Notes: generated by a model from the sequence alone, not told the origin. Counted from the stretch's first letter, positions 7,568 through 15,584 are shown. The stretch: 21,471 nt of DNA from Leptospira wolffii serovar Khorat str. Khorat-H2 (GCF_000306115.2 NZ_AKWX02000021.1:1-21471), one strand, 5' to 3'. Numbers and translations: made by a program.

Positions 7568-7584
7568 TATATACATTGTATATA
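7568..7584 (-). promoter_or_regulatory. mazEF operator palindrome
   Basis: Perfect palindrome TATATACA-T-TGTATATA, 10 bp before the mazE start. It overlaps a possible promoter (TTGAAG at 7590-7585 and TATAGT downstream on the minus strand). Its central 11 bp recur exactly upstream of vapB at 17128. Confidence 0.65.
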
Positions 7585-7645
7585 CTTCAACTAAAATTCA
7601 ATCATTTTGCTAAATTTGTTCAAGGAAAATTTTACGGGCTATTGC

Positions 7646-7799
7646 AACTAACGACCAAGGCTTGACGACGTTTCGCGAGTCCGTAAGGACTTGGCACGAG
7701 ACTTGCTCCGCAAGGCGAGTGACAAAGCGAAATGTGCCGAAGGCCAAGCGAGAGTTGCGAAGCAATCTCGAAGCGCTGCGTCAGAGCCGATAGTTAGGC
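7646..7799 (-). other. attC site 8
   Basis: R'' is GCCTAAC and R' is GTTAGTT; arms CTTGACG/CGTCAGAG. It ends the lipoprotein cassette at 7825. Confidence 0.9.
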
Positions 7800-7824
7800 G
7801 ATGGCTGCTGTCGATTACTTTGAT

Positions 7825-8244
7825 TTAATGAACTAATTCCTGCAGCATCTTTTTAGATTCATCCTTCGGATGCTTAGATAAACCATCTCTAAAATCCTGG
7901 CACAATTTAAGCAATTCCTCAGGATTTTTCGATTTCATTAATTCAATCTTTCTATTATCTCTATCAAACAAATCTTTCATTCGTTGATAATTTGCTTTGT
8001 CACTTCTACAAACAGATTCGAGTTCTTCTACATAAGGTGCTTGATCGTTTAACCATTTTTTATATGCTTTCTTAGTGTTTAAATTCGCAGCGGGAAGCGA
8101 ATCGTCACAGATATTCACTTGATCCCCATATCGCAAAACTGCCATACATGCGTAGTAATACGACGTGCTATCAAGATGCCTTTCGATACTTTCTTTGGTA
8201 AGACACCCTATAAGTAATAAATTCAGAATCAGTAAAATTTTCAT
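7825..8244 (-). CDS. Putative small lipoprotein
   Basis: This 139-residue protein has a short signal peptide ending LLIGC, with Cys14 as lipidation site. The mature domain is helical and charged, with four cysteines (YACM, NICDD, ESVCRS, LCQDF) spread so that two disulfides are possible. No family recognised. It has the best ribosome-binding site among the minus-strand genes (AAGGAG at 8255-8250, five bases before ATG 8244). Single gene in its cassette. Confidence 0.8.
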   Translation of the reverse strand: MKILLILNLLLIGCLTKESIERHLDSTSYYYACMAVLRYGDQVNICDDSLPAANLNTKKAYKKWLNDQAPYVEELESVCRSDKANYQRMKDLFDRDNRKIELMKSKNPEELLKLCQDFRDGLSKHPKDESKKMLQELVH

Positions 8245-8278
8245 TTTTTCTCCTTAGTAAAGAATAATAGCCGCTTTC

Positions 8279-8432
8279 GCCTAACGACCAAGGGTTGGCG
8301 ACGTTTCGCGAGTGCGTAAGCACTTGGCGCGAGGCTTGCCAAGCAAGACGAGTGACAAAGCGAAATGTGGCGAAGCCTGGAGCGAGAGTCGCGAAGCGAT
8401 CTCGAAGCGTAACGCCAAGCCGACAGTTAAAC
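8279..8432 (-). other. attC site 9
   Basis: R'' is GTTTAAC and R' is GTTAGGC; arms GTTGGCG/CGCCAAG. It ends the HigBA-2-like cassette. Confidence 0.9.
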
Positions 8433-8482
8433 GCCGTTTTTGCGATTGATAACTAACAAATCAAGCCAAGGATGGCGTCACT

Positions 8483-8815
8483 TTAACTATTTTTGATTCC
8501 AAGCAAACTGAGTGCTTTAGAATTATTTTTAAGAATAAAGAGCATTCGTTGAGCCGGGCCTTGAGGTATATTCCTACCCGACTCCCATGCCTCTACTGTT
8601 TTTACAGAAACCCCAATGGCTTGAGCAAATAAATTTTGAGTAAGATGAAGTTTTGTTCTAATATTTCTGATTTCTCTAGCTTTAAATTGAGGTAATTTTT
8701 CTATAGAAACTTGACGTTCTTTGATTCCAGTATTCTTTTTACCCTCAGAATATTCGATGGCTTCATTAAGTCCTTTCACTAAGCTATTAAATAATTTACT
8801 ATTTTCTTTTGCCAT
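8483..8815 (-). CDS. higA: HigA-type XRE antitoxin
   Basis: This 110-residue protein has a C-terminal helix-turn-helix of the XRE type: IRTKLHLTQNLFAQAIGVSVKTVEAWESGRN (about 53-83), followed by a short helix. The N-terminal half is charged and probably wraps the toxin. This is the layout of HigA-2/MqsA-like antitoxins encoded after a RelE-fold toxin. ATG at 8815 overlaps the toxin gene by 17 bp and has a strong GGGGAGG site (8829-8823) inside it, so antitoxin synthesis should be high. It probably represses the operon through the palindrome at 9177-9191. Confidence 0.88.
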   Translation of the reverse strand: MAKENSKLFNSLVKGLNEAIEYSEGKKNTGIKERQVSIEKLPQFKAREIRNIRTKLHLTQNLFAQAIGVSVKTVEAWESGRNIPQGPAQRMLFILKNNSKALSLLGIKNS

Positions 8816-9164
8816 ATGAATGCCTCCCCGATTTCAATATCTCTTTCAAACGTGCTACTAAATTATGTAAAATCGTTAGCTCAGATTTCGTAAGATTCTC
8901 TTTGTCATTCTTTTCTAAAAGAGTTATTAAAAAGATTATTTCAAATTCTTCGAAATCAATATAGAAAACTCTAATTCCACCGCTTTTACCTGTCCCCTTT
9001 TTCTTCCAACGAATCTTTCTTATACCGTTTGAACCAGGAATTACTACACCTTCCTTTGGATATTCTAAAAGGTGATTTTGAAAATCTTTAAGTTCATTAT
9101 CTCCCAGACCAGCTCTTGTCCAGAAATGATCGAAATCAGGTAAATGTACAAACAGTCTTTTCAA
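8799..9164 (-). CDS. higB: HigB/RelE-family toxin
   Basis: The protein carries the HigB-2 core: GVVIPGSNGIRKIRWKKKGTGKSGGIRVFY, then IIFLITLLEKNDKENLTKSE and a C-terminal helix. Such toxins are ribosome-dependent mRNA interferases. The frame is open back to TTG at 9200, but TTG-ACA there doubles as a perfect minus-35 box and the next bases form the palindrome 9177-9191. I therefore favour the TTG at 9164, giving about 121 residues starting LKRLFVHLPDF, which fits the family N-terminus better. The start remains uncertain; with TTG 9200 the protein has 133 residues. Confidence 0.85.
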   Translation of the reverse strand: MKRLFVHLPDFDHFWTRAGLGDNELKDFQNHLLEYPKEGVVIPGSNGIRKIRWKKKGTGKSGGIRVFYIDFEEFEIIFLITLLEKNDKENLTKSELTILHNLVARLKEILKSGRHSYGKRK

Positions 9165-9176
9165 TTTAGACAGAAT

Positions 9177-9200
9177 CCCTATTGAATAGGGTATTGTCAA
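9177..9200 (-). promoter_or_regulatory. higBA operator and minus-35 box
   Basis: TTGACA (9200-9195, minus strand) is followed after three bases by the perfect palindrome CCCTATT-C-AATAGGG (9191-9177). A clear minus-10 box is missing (best is GATTCT at 17 bp), so the promoter part is tentative; the dyad is a likely antitoxin operator. Confidence 0.5.
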
Positions 9201-9269
9201 ATCTTAACTTTTTTAAAAATTGCAAAGCTGGAAGTGTAATTATACTTTAAACAGATTTAATTCCATTTC

Positions 9270-9289
9270 TCGCCGCATGGACGCGGCGA
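9270..9289 (-). terminator. GC-rich hairpin at the head of the higBA cassette
   Basis: TCGCCGC and GCGGCGA form a perfect 7-bp stem around a 6-base loop between the attC and the toxin promoter. It could block read-through from the neighbouring cassette; no strong T-run follows on the minus strand. Confidence 0.35.
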
Positions 9290-9319
9290 AATTGAAAACG
9301 AAAAAATAGCAAAAATGGC

Positions 9320-9489
9320 GTTTAACGACCCAAGGCTTGACGACGTTGGCGACTCTGAGCCTCGAAGAGGCGTTAGAGCCAGGCACGATCTTTTGCTAAG
9401 CAAAAGGCGTGACTGGAGCCAATGTGCCGGAGGCCAAGCGAAAGTCGCGAAGCGATCTTGAAGCGATGCGTCAGAGCCGACAGTTATAC
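9320..9489 (-). other. attC site 10
   Basis: R'' is GTATAAC and R' is GTTAAAC; arms CTTGACG/CGTCAGAG, inner stem TTGGC/GCCAA with a CTCTGAGCCTCGAAGAGG branch as in attC 2. At 170 bp it is the longest site. Confidence 0.9.
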
Positions 9490-9506
9490 GCAGTGGCGAA
9501 AATAAT

Positions 9507-9917
9507 CTAAGGCCAATTATCCGGCCATTCTTCAATATCTTCAAATTCGCCGATATATTCCTTGTCTTCCGTTACGATGTTACACATACATTTTAATCTA
9601 TATCGGAAAAAGATGCCCTTTTTGATCGGATTTTTGTCTTTATCAATATGAATATCATTAGTTAGTCTTTTTTTTGATTCTATACTAGTTTGGCTAATAT
9701 CAACATTAAGTGTAATGCTCTTAAAAACACTGATCTCAAGCAGTAATCTTTCTAATTCATTACTTAAAAAACCATCCAGTTCGTAACATATGCTTGGGTT
9801 TTCTATTAGAATACCATTGAAGAATGATCTTCTAAGTATCAAATCATATGCGAATTTCCCTGAGCCTAGTTTATTAAATTCCTTTGCTGAATTAACTAAT
9901 CTCCAGCCGCAAAACAT
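9507..9917 (-). CDS. Unknown small protein
   Basis: This 136-residue protein is predicted soluble. It has an acidic C-terminus (EFEDIEEWPDNWP) and a central ELDGFLSNELERLLLEISVFKS helix. The tail strands (GIFFRYRLKCMCNIVTEDKEYIGEF) look like a small beta sheet. I do not recognise a family. It resembles the immunity-type or DUF-type small acidic proteins often found as cassettes, but no function can be given. ATG at 9917, no clear ribosome-binding site. Single gene in its cassette. Confidence 0.65.
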   Translation of the reverse strand: MFCGWRLVNSAKEFNKLGSGKFAYDLILRRSFFNGILIENPSICYELDGFLSNELERLLLEISVFKSITLNVDISQTSIESKKRLTNDIHIDKDKNPIKKGIFFRYRLKCMCNIVTEDKEYIGEFEDIEEWPDNWP

Positions 9918-10006
9918 ATGGCAAATAGTGAAAGCAATATGCTTAAATCGTTTTCTTCTCAGATATATTTCCTATTTTTCTTAAAGTAAATATTTGAAGC
10001 CATTGC

Positions 10007-10147
10007 GTATAACGACGTTGGCTTGCCGACGTTTTGCAATGGCACGAGACTTGCTCTGCAAGGCGAGTGACAGAAGCAAAATGTGCCGAAGGCCAAGCAA
10101 GGGTTGCGAAGCAAGCCCGAAGCGATGCGGCAAGTTGGCAGTTAAGC
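10007..10147 (-). other. attC site 11
   Basis: R'' is GCTTAAC and R' is GTTATAC; arms CTTGCCG/CGGCAAG, inner stem TTTTGC/GCAAAA. It is near-identical over 141 bp to attC 14, 17, 18 and 24, all belonging to copies of the ORF-less cassette. Confidence 0.92.
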
Positions 10148-10435
10148 GAAGTTACGCCTCAAACACACTGCAATCTAATATAATTTCACTACTTGGACGA
10201 AAGTCCAATAGTATTAAATTCCCTTATTCCAAAGTATCGCGCTCCCCTTTCGGGATTGGATAAAATGAAACCATAAGCTTCCGCAGGACGCTTATATACC
10301 AAGATGCACAGCCTGGCGACGGCACCAGCTCGCATTGGGGAGCGCTAAAACTCTGAATAATTTCCTATGTTTTAGAACCAAATCCGCACGCTTCCGAGTT
10401 TCAAAAAATAAAAAAACAAAATCCGGCGGAATTTC
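10148..10435 (-). ncRNA. ORF-less repeated cassette, copy A
   Basis: No substantial gene fits these 288 bp. The same sequence recurs six more times in the window. Conserved elements are a TTGGAC-GAAA-GTCCAA hairpin (10193-10208), extended by CTA/TAG; the long-range pair GCGCTCCCC (10239-10247) with GGGGAGCGC (10337-10345); and a T-rich tract at the leading end (minus strand). A structured RNA or a DNA structure used by the array are both possible. A 48-codon minus-strand frame starting at the ATG inside the long-range loop is open in this copy but unproven. Transcription has not been shown. Confidence 0.6.
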
Positions 10436-10576
10436 GCTTAACGACCAAGGTGTTCCGACGTTTGCGATGGCACGAGTTTGCTCATGCAAACGAAGTGACA
10501 GAAGCAAATGTGCCGCAGGCCAAGCGAGAGTCGCGTAAGCGATCTCGAAGCGACGCGGAAGCACCGTAAGTTAGGC
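10436..10576 (-). other. attC site 12
   Basis: R'' is GCCTAAC and R' is GTTAAGC; arms TGTTCCG/CGGAAGCA, inner stem TTTGC/GCAAA. It ends the membrane-protein cassette at 10586. Confidence 0.9.
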
Positions 10577-10585
10577 GTAGTGCTA

Positions 10586-11155
10586 TTAACTATCATAGAA
10601 AAATTCGTAAGAATTTGGATCGCTTTTTAAGTAATCTTCAAAAGTCTTTTCTTGAACAAGATAACGATCCGTTAGCTTATGAATCTCATTCAAATTTTTG
10701 CCGGGGGCAACTATCTCCCAAACAAGTGAAGTAAATTCGCGTTGCAATCTATTAGCATGCTCAAGGTATTTCACCGGTTGTGATTTTAAATATAGATCAT
10801 ACGAATAAACAAGAAAATCTAATACAAGATTGCGATAACCTTGGTATGCCTTTGGTTTTTCCTTTCCAAAATTATCCTGTTTATCAATGTTCGGAAAGAA
10901 AAATCGCCCTTTTTCAATCTGAGCAGATAAGAGTGCGTGAAATTCGTCGATTGATTTATTTTTCTGTGTCAGAACCTGTAACTTAATTAAGATAGTTACA
11001 GTTTCTGAATGCCAACCCAAAAGACCATTTAAATAATCCCTTAGTATTGAATGCTTTTGTTGTCGTCTGTCTTTTAGATAAAAGAATAATGTTGAGAACG
11101 ATATTAATGCAGAAATAGCTGCAATTAGATTGGCTAAGTTATTAGAGCTATTCAT
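10586..11155 (-). CDS. Unknown membrane-anchored protein
   Basis: This 189-residue protein has one N-terminal transmembrane helix (about residues 7-27) followed at once by a basic segment (KDRRQQKH), so the rest should face the cytoplasm. The body is helical, with LNGLLGWHSETVTILIKLQ, a GRFFFPNIDK loop and GKEKPKAYQGYRNLVLDFL. I have a sense of a widespread uncharacterised family with this FFPN and GYR pattern, but cannot name it. ATG at 11155. Single gene in its cassette; the cassette ends share TGCTATTAA in inverted orientation. Confidence 0.78.
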   Translation of the reverse strand: MNSSNNLANLIAAISALISFSTLFFYLKDRRQQKHSILRDYLNGLLGWHSETVTILIKLQVLTQKNKSIDEFHALLSAQIEKGRFFFPNIDKQDNFGKEKPKAYQGYRNLVLDFLVYSYDLYLKSQPVKYLEHANRLQREFTSLVWEIVAPGKNLNEIHKLTDRYLVQEKTFEDYLKSDPNSYEFFYDS

Positions 11156-11189
11156 TATAATATTCTACAGTTAATTTTAATAGCATTAC

Positions 11190-11342
11190 GCCTAACGACC
11201 AAGGTGTTCCGACGTTTCGCGCGTGCGAAGCACTTGGCGCGAGGCTTGTCCTGCAAGACGAGTGACAAAGCGAAATGTGGCGTAGCCCGAGCGAGAGTCG
11301 CGAAGCGATCTCGAAGCGTAGCGGAAGCACCGATAGTTATGC
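11190..11342 (-). other. attC site 13
   Basis: R'' is GCATAAC and R' is GTTAGGC; arms TGTTCCG/CGGAAGCA but inner stem TTTCGC/GCGAAA, so it combines features of two subfamilies. It ends the SH3 cassette. Confidence 0.9.
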
Positions 11343-11352
11343 GTAGTTGCAA

Positions 11353-12057
11353 TTACTTGAAAAATTCCCCATACATCCAAACTCCGGAAGTAACTCCCAC
11401 ATCTACATAATACCAGTAATTTATCCAATTTTTAACCTGGTCTTTATTCAATTTCCTGGCGATTAATGTTACCTTTGTCCCTTTCGGAACGAAAGCCAGA
11501 GGCGCTTCATCAAACTCTTTTGAATAGCTAACAACTTTACTATTTACATCCGGCTTGATCCGAATTTTCACATTATCAGTAGTTTCTACAATCTTTCTAC
11601 CCATAGTAATGACAGAAGTGCCTTCAAATTCTCTACTTAGACCTTCTGACACTAAATGATCTTCGTTATTAAAAACCAATTTCCCACAAGCGATACTATA
11701 AATATATCTTACGGACTTATCTGTCCGATATATTTTACACAACGCATTATTCAAATATTTGCGTACAAGCTTTTCCTTAGCTTCTATATATTGATTTTCT
11801 AGTATCTTTAAATTTGTTAAGGAAATTGAATCCTTATCAACTTTATAAAAACCTTTAATTACAAGGGAAGCTCCTAAACATCCCTCTGTCGCCTCAAACT
11901 CGGTTTCGGATAAATCAAAGTATAACCCACCACATGGCGCTCCTTCCTCGCTCCATTTGGAGTTTTTAGTTATTCCAATAAAGTCAATTTTCGATTCTGA
12001 ATATATCGGAGAATAAATGACAATTATCATTAATAAGAATTTTAGTATGCTATTCAT
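11353..12057 (-). CDS. Exported protein with C-terminal SH3-like domain
   Basis: This 234-residue protein begins with a signal peptide (about 1-20, ending YSES). The C-terminal 80 residues read as a bacterial SH3 domain: VKIRIKPDVNSKVVSY, then FVPKGTKVTLIARK, WYYVDVG and GVWMYGEFF. Such domains bind cell wall or other ligands in the periplasm. The N-terminal part has several cysteines and no recognised domain. I start it at ATG 12057; a TTG at 12084 would sit against the attC. It resembles SH3 proteins common in leptospiral genomes. Single gene in its cassette. Confidence 0.85.
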   Translation of the reverse strand: MNSILKFLLMIIVIYSPIYSESKIDFIGITKNSKWSEEGAPCGGLYFDLSETEFEATEGCLGASLVIKGFYKVDKDSISLTNLKILENQYIEAKEKLVRKYLNNALCKIYRTDKSVRYIYSIACGKLVFNNEDHLVSEGLSREFEGTSVITMGRKIVETTDNVKIRIKPDVNSKVVSYSKEFDEAPLAFVPKGTKVTLIARKLNKDQVKNWINYWYYVDVGVTSGVWMYGEFFK

Positions 12058-12088
12058 AGTTTTTCTCTGAATATAATATCGCAATTAC

Positions 12089-12230
12089 GCATAACGACGT
12101 TGGCTTGCCGACGTTTTGCAATGGCACGAGACTTGCCACCGCAAGGCGAGTGACAGAAGCAAAATGTGCCGAAGGCCAAGCAAGGGTTGCGAAGCAAGCC
12201 CGAAGCGATGCGGCAAGTTGGCAGTTAAGC
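12089..12230 (-). other. attC site 14
   Basis: R'' is GCTTAAC and R' is GTTATGC; same subfamily as attC 11, with one extra base in the GCCACCGCAAGG loop. Belongs to ORF-less copy B. Confidence 0.92.
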
Positions 12231-12518
12231 GAAGTTACGCCTCAAACACATTGCAATTTAATTCAATTTCACTACTTGGACGAAAGTCCAATAGTATTAA
12301 ATCCCTTTATTCCAAAGTATCGCGCTCCCCTTTCGGGATTGGATAAAATGGAACCATATACTTCCGCAGGACGCTTAAATACCAAGATGCACAGCCTGGC
12401 GACGGCACCAGCTCGCATTGGGGAGCGCTTACACTCTGAATAATTACCTATGTTTTAGAACCAAATCTACACGCTTCCGAGCTTCGAAAAATAAAAAAAC
12501 AAAATCCGGCGGAATTGC
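12231..12518 (-). ncRNA. ORF-less repeated cassette, copy B
   Basis: Near-identical to copy A over its full length, including the GAAA hairpin, the GCGCTCCCC/GGGGAGCGC pair and the T-rich leading end. The 48-codon minus-strand frame is open here too, with a few replacements. No other coding potential seen. Confidence 0.6.
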
Positions 12519-12672
12519 GCTTAACGACCAAGGTGTTCCGACGTTTCGCGAGTGCGCAGCACTTGGCGCGAGGCTTGCTTTGCAAGACGAGTGACAAAGC
12601 GAAATGTGGCGAAGCCCAAGCGAGAGTCGCGTTAGCGATCTCGAAGCGATGCGGAAGCACCGACAGTTATCT
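12519..12672 (-). other. attC site 15
   Basis: R'' is AGATAAC, a rare box, and R' is GTTAAGC; arms TGTTCCG/CGGAAGCA, inner stem TTTCGC/GCGAAA. The rare box is matched exactly by GTTATCT at the far end of the same cassette (attC 16). The 124 bp from here to the lipoprotein stop hold no gene that I can see. Confidence 0.9.
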
Positions 12673-12796
12673 GCTGTATCCGCGACGAAAATTAAGCGAG
12701 TGCGCATGGAAGGCACGAGCGTGTTAAACAACAGATTAAGCTAAGAAAAAGGAAGATCAAGAAATACTCCTTTCATTGGCTTTAGGAAAGTATTAG

Positions 12797-13648
12797 CTAT
12801 CTTCCGTTCATGACTTCAGCTTTCTTTCGGTCTATCTGTATATACTTACAAATACATCCGATACCCATCTGCCCAGCAATCCGATTCTTCAACCAAGCAG
12901 TATCTGCACACTTGATTGATTCGTCAAACGCTTCTAATTTGAATTGCTTGAGCGCTTCCTGCGTAACCGACGGAGGCACATTAGAATTTTCGGTAGGGCC
13001 ACAATACAACCAATGATGGGGCTTGGTATATAATTCTTTTTCACGTTCAATCGTAGTCCTGTCTAGTTGAATTTTAGAAATAACAGAAGCTAAGTTGGGA
13101 GTAACAGAAACTGAGGCAACAAGTGTACCTGTCGAAGTTAGAAGTTGCGGCGGTTCCGTATGATTTTCACACACGTTTACTTGAACAATGGCCTTGCCTG
13201 CTTTTAATGAGAGTCTCTGTCCGCACAGTTCTAATTTCAAGTCATCAACTAATACGGGTTTTTCACCGCCGGGTACGGATTCTTGCTCCGTTTTTATCAA
13301 CTCCGTATCCCATGCTCTAAAAATAAGAGTAGGAGCTTCTAAAAGGCATCCGATTCCTAAGGTTGCGGCACAACGACGAATGCCAATATCATCCATATGA
13401 ATTGTTCTATGATTTCGATATGTGATACGTACACTTCGGCTTGCAGACGATTTCCCAGATACATAAGCAATAATTGTTCCTGAACCAGTACTCAGAGCTA
13501 TGTCATATGAAATCTGCGTAATATCAGGGCCTGGAATAATTTCCTTCGACTCAACAATACGTTTTTCTGCAACGGTATAGCATCCAACCAAGAACCCGAA
13601 GACTAAAACCGGAATCGAAATTCTAATAGTATTCCAAAAACTTCTCAT
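12797..13648 (-). CDS. Putative lipoprotein
   Basis: This 283-residue protein has a signal peptide with a lipobox FGFLVGC (Cys23). The mature part is predicted beta-rich at first (ISYDIALSTGSGTIIAYVSG, SVRITYRNHRTIHMDD) and ends with a Cys-rich helical tail (SIKCADTAWLKN, GIGCICKYI). No family recognised, though the beginning is in the style of Leptospira surface lipoproteins. ATG at 13648. It is the longest lipoprotein in the array and less AT-rich than its neighbours. Single gene in its cassette, whose ends share a 14-bp perfect inverted repeat (TATCCGCGACGAAA) beyond the attC boxes. Confidence 0.82.
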   Translation of the reverse strand: MRSFWNTIRISIPVLVFGFLVGCYTVAEKRIVESKEIIPGPDITQISYDIALSTGSGTIIAYVSGKSSASRSVRITYRNHRTIHMDDIGIRRCAATLGIGCLLEAPTLIFRAWDTELIKTEQESVPGGEKPVLVDDLKLELCGQRLSLKAGKAIVQVNVCENHTEPPQLLTSTGTLVASVSVTPNLASVISKIQLDRTTIEREKELYTKPHHWLYCGPTENSNVPPSVTQEALKQFKLEAFDESIKCADTAWLKNRIAGQMGIGCICKYIQIDRKKAEVMNGR

Positions 13649-13724
13649 ATATCTCGAAAATATTTACGAATACAAATGTGACAAGGAGGAAATACAACTT
13701 TCCATTTACTGAATATATAGTTTA

Positions 13725-13744
13725 GTCAGCCATGGATGGCTGAC
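13725..13744 (-). terminator. Hairpin at the head of the lipoprotein cassette
   Basis: GTCAGCCAT and ATGGCTGAC form a perfect 9-bp inverted repeat with a GG centre (8 bp with a 4-base loop in practice). It lies between the attC and the gene, so it may insulate the cassette or act as an operator; no T-run follows. Confidence 0.35.
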
Positions 13745-13768
13745 GTTCCTTTTCGTCGCGGATATGGC

Positions 13769-13908
13769 AGATAACGACCAAGGTGTTCCGACGTTTGCGA
13801 TGGCACGAGCTTGCCCTGCAAGCGAAGTGACAGAAGCAAATGTGGCGAAGCCCAAGCGAGAGTTGCGTAAGCAATCTCGAAGCGTAGCGGAAGCACCGTA
13901 AGTTATGC
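13769..13908 (-). other. attC site 16
   Basis: R'' is GCATAAC and R' is GTTATCT; arms TGTTCCG/CGGAAGCA, inner stem TTTGC/GCAAA. It ends the SIR2-like cassette. Confidence 0.9.
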
Positions 13909-13915
13909 GACGGTT

Positions 13916-14950
13916 TTAGTAAGGAAGGTAATACTGATCTAAATCTCTTAAAGTAATCTTTTTTACTTTTGGGCAATATGTTTCAAATATGTCTTTTATT
14001 TTCGCAAAGTCCGCATCATTAGTCTGAACATCAACCCTTTCAAGTGAGCTAAAAGCGCTTAATATTTTTTTATCTATGTCTTTATTATAATCTGGAAAAG
14101 AATATCCTATGATGATAAGATCTTTCGTATTATTTGCAATTTCAAGCGATAACGACATCGCTTTTTCGCTAAAAGATGAGTTTTCCCAGGCGTAATAAAA
14201 TATAGGGTCTAAGAATTCATTTTTATGAGCATATAAATAGTAACTTCTCAAGACTTGAGATACCAATTGCTTTGAAAAATCTTCAAATGCAGCTCGAAAA
14301 GTCCCAGTTACTGCGCCTTGCGCAATATGCAACCCGGCAATTCCGTTTAATCTTACAACGGAAATGTCACCCAATGAGATTTCTTCATTTGATTTCCTTC
14401 CGGGATTTGGGTATATTTTCCACGATTTCATAAGCGTATCATAATCGATAAAGTTTGTAATTGTTCCTAATGCTTTTTCAATCTGTAGGTCGTAATTCCA
14501 ACTGATAACTTTATAGTTTGGATTTATATATGCAAAACCATTCTCTTTAATATTTATTTTAGTAATCCAGCTTGCGCATCTATAGTCAAGAGAAGTATAT
14601 TGGCCATCACTTACACTTTGCTCAAGCAGAAGATATGCTGAAATTATTGCTTTTATCTTTTGATACTTTTCTCGGTCAGGTTTGTCCCAATATTTTTTGG
14701 CAACAAAATCAACAGAATTCTTTCCGGCTTCCTTTGCTAACCAATCAATATCCTCAATAAATTGTCGCTTAACCTCCTCGATTGTTTCAGTAATTCTATC
14801 TACACTTGGAAATTTTTCGTCTCCAAAGCTTTCAAGATTAGCTAGATAGCCACTAAAAGCTACCATTCTATTGTTAAAATTGGCAATTATAGGAATGGAA
14901 TAGTAGCTAGCTCCTGCTCCGAGAAGGAAAGTCGTATATTTTTCTTGCAT
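13916..14950 (-). CDS. SIR2-like domain protein (probable anti-phage NADase)
   Basis: This 344-residue protein has SIR2-like landmarks in order: the nucleotide-binding GAGAS (11-15) after a hydrophobic strand, VISWNYDLQIE (148-157), RLNGIAGLH (200-208) in the place of the usual K-x-H-G segment, and LIIIGYSFPDYNKDID (278-293). The last motif is typical of SIR2 proteins in defence systems (Thoeris ThsA, DSR, pAgo-associated SIR2), which deplete NAD+ on infection. Here it stands alone, with no partner gene, C-terminal sensor or membrane segment. ATG at 14950. A stand-alone SIR2 effector or a divergent metabolic relative are the options; defence is favoured by context. Confidence 0.85.
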   Translation of the reverse strand: MQEKYTTFLLGAGASYYSIPIIANFNNRMVAFSGYLANLESFGDEKFPSVDRITETIEEVKRQFIEDIDWLAKEAGKNSVDFVAKKYWDKPDREKYQKIKAIISAYLLLEQSVSDGQYTSLDYRCASWITKINIKENGFAYINPNYKVISWNYDLQIEKALGTITNFIDYDTLMKSWKIYPNPGRKSNEEISLGDISVVRLNGIAGLHIAQGAVTGTFRAAFEDFSKQLVSQVLRSYYLYAHKNEFLDPIFYYAWENSSFSEKAMSLSLEIANNTKDLIIIGYSFPDYNKDIDKKILSAFSSLERVDVQTNDADFAKIKDIFETYCPKVKKITLRDLDQYYLPY

Positions 14951-14972
14951 AATTATAATTCCTAAAACTGTC

Positions 14973-15113
14973 GCATAACGACGTTGGCTTGCCGACGTTT
15001 TGCAATGGCACGAGACTTGCTCTGCAAGGCGAGTGACAGACGCAAAATGTGCCGAAGGCCAAGCAAGGGTTGCGAAGCAAGCCCGAAGCGATGCGGCAAG
15101 TTGGCAGTTAAGC
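14973..15113 (-). other. attC site 17
   Basis: R'' is GCTTAAC and R' is GTTATGC; same subfamily as attC 11. Belongs to ORF-less copy C, the only cassette whose two end boxes do not match. Confidence 0.92.
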
Positions 15114-15443
15114 GAAGTTACGCCTCAAACACACTGCAATTTAATTCAATTTCGCTACTTGGACGAAAGTCCAATAGTATGAAATTCCCTTATTCCAAAG
15201 TATCGCGCTCCCCTTTCGGGATTGGATAAAATGGAACCATAAGCTTCCGCAGGACGCTCAAATACCAAGATGCACATCATGCCGACGGCACCAGCTTACA
15301 TTGGGGAGCGCTTTAAACCACAAGATTTACTATGCTTAGAAAACGAATCCGCACGCTTCCGAGCTTCAAAAAATAAAAAAACAAAATCCGGCGGAAGGCA
15401 CGGACGCCCGCAACGGTTTACTAAAATTTTCCGCAGCGCTTTC
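15114..15443 (-). ncRNA. ORF-less repeated cassette, copy C (chimeric end)
   Basis: The first 280 bp follow the other copies, with the GAAA hairpin and the GCGCTCCCC/GGGGAGCGC pair intact. The leading end (15398-15443) is different: the usual GGCGGAATTTCGCTTAAC is replaced by about 45 unrelated bases ending CGCTTTCGCCTAAC. A stop follows the ATG of the 48-codon frame seen in other copies. Confidence 0.6.
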
Positions 15444-15584
15444 GCCTAACGACGTTGGCTTGCCGACGTTTTGCAATGGCACGAGACTTGCCCTGCAAGG
15501 CGAGTGACAGAAGCAAAATGTGCCGAAGGCCAAGCAAGGGTTGCGAAGCAAGCCCGAAGCGATGCGGCAAGTTGGCAGTTAAGC
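15444..15584 (-). other. attC site 18
   Basis: R'' is GCTTAAC and R' is GTTAGGC; same subfamily as attC 11. Belongs to ORF-less copy D. Confidence 0.92.

Noticed and set aside
7558..7590. TTG start for mazE giving 89 residues
   Set aside because: It would translate the operator palindrome; ATG at 7557 gives the normal MazE N-terminus.
10148..10263. Plus-strand frame ending SKVSRSPFGIG repeated in the ORF-less cassettes
   Set aside because: It runs from the attC into the cassette against the array orientation, has no ribosome-binding site, and its ending differs among copies.
12673..12796. Possible remnant attC (GTGTTAAAC near 12720)
   Set aside because: Only one box is present and no matching arm or second box could be found.
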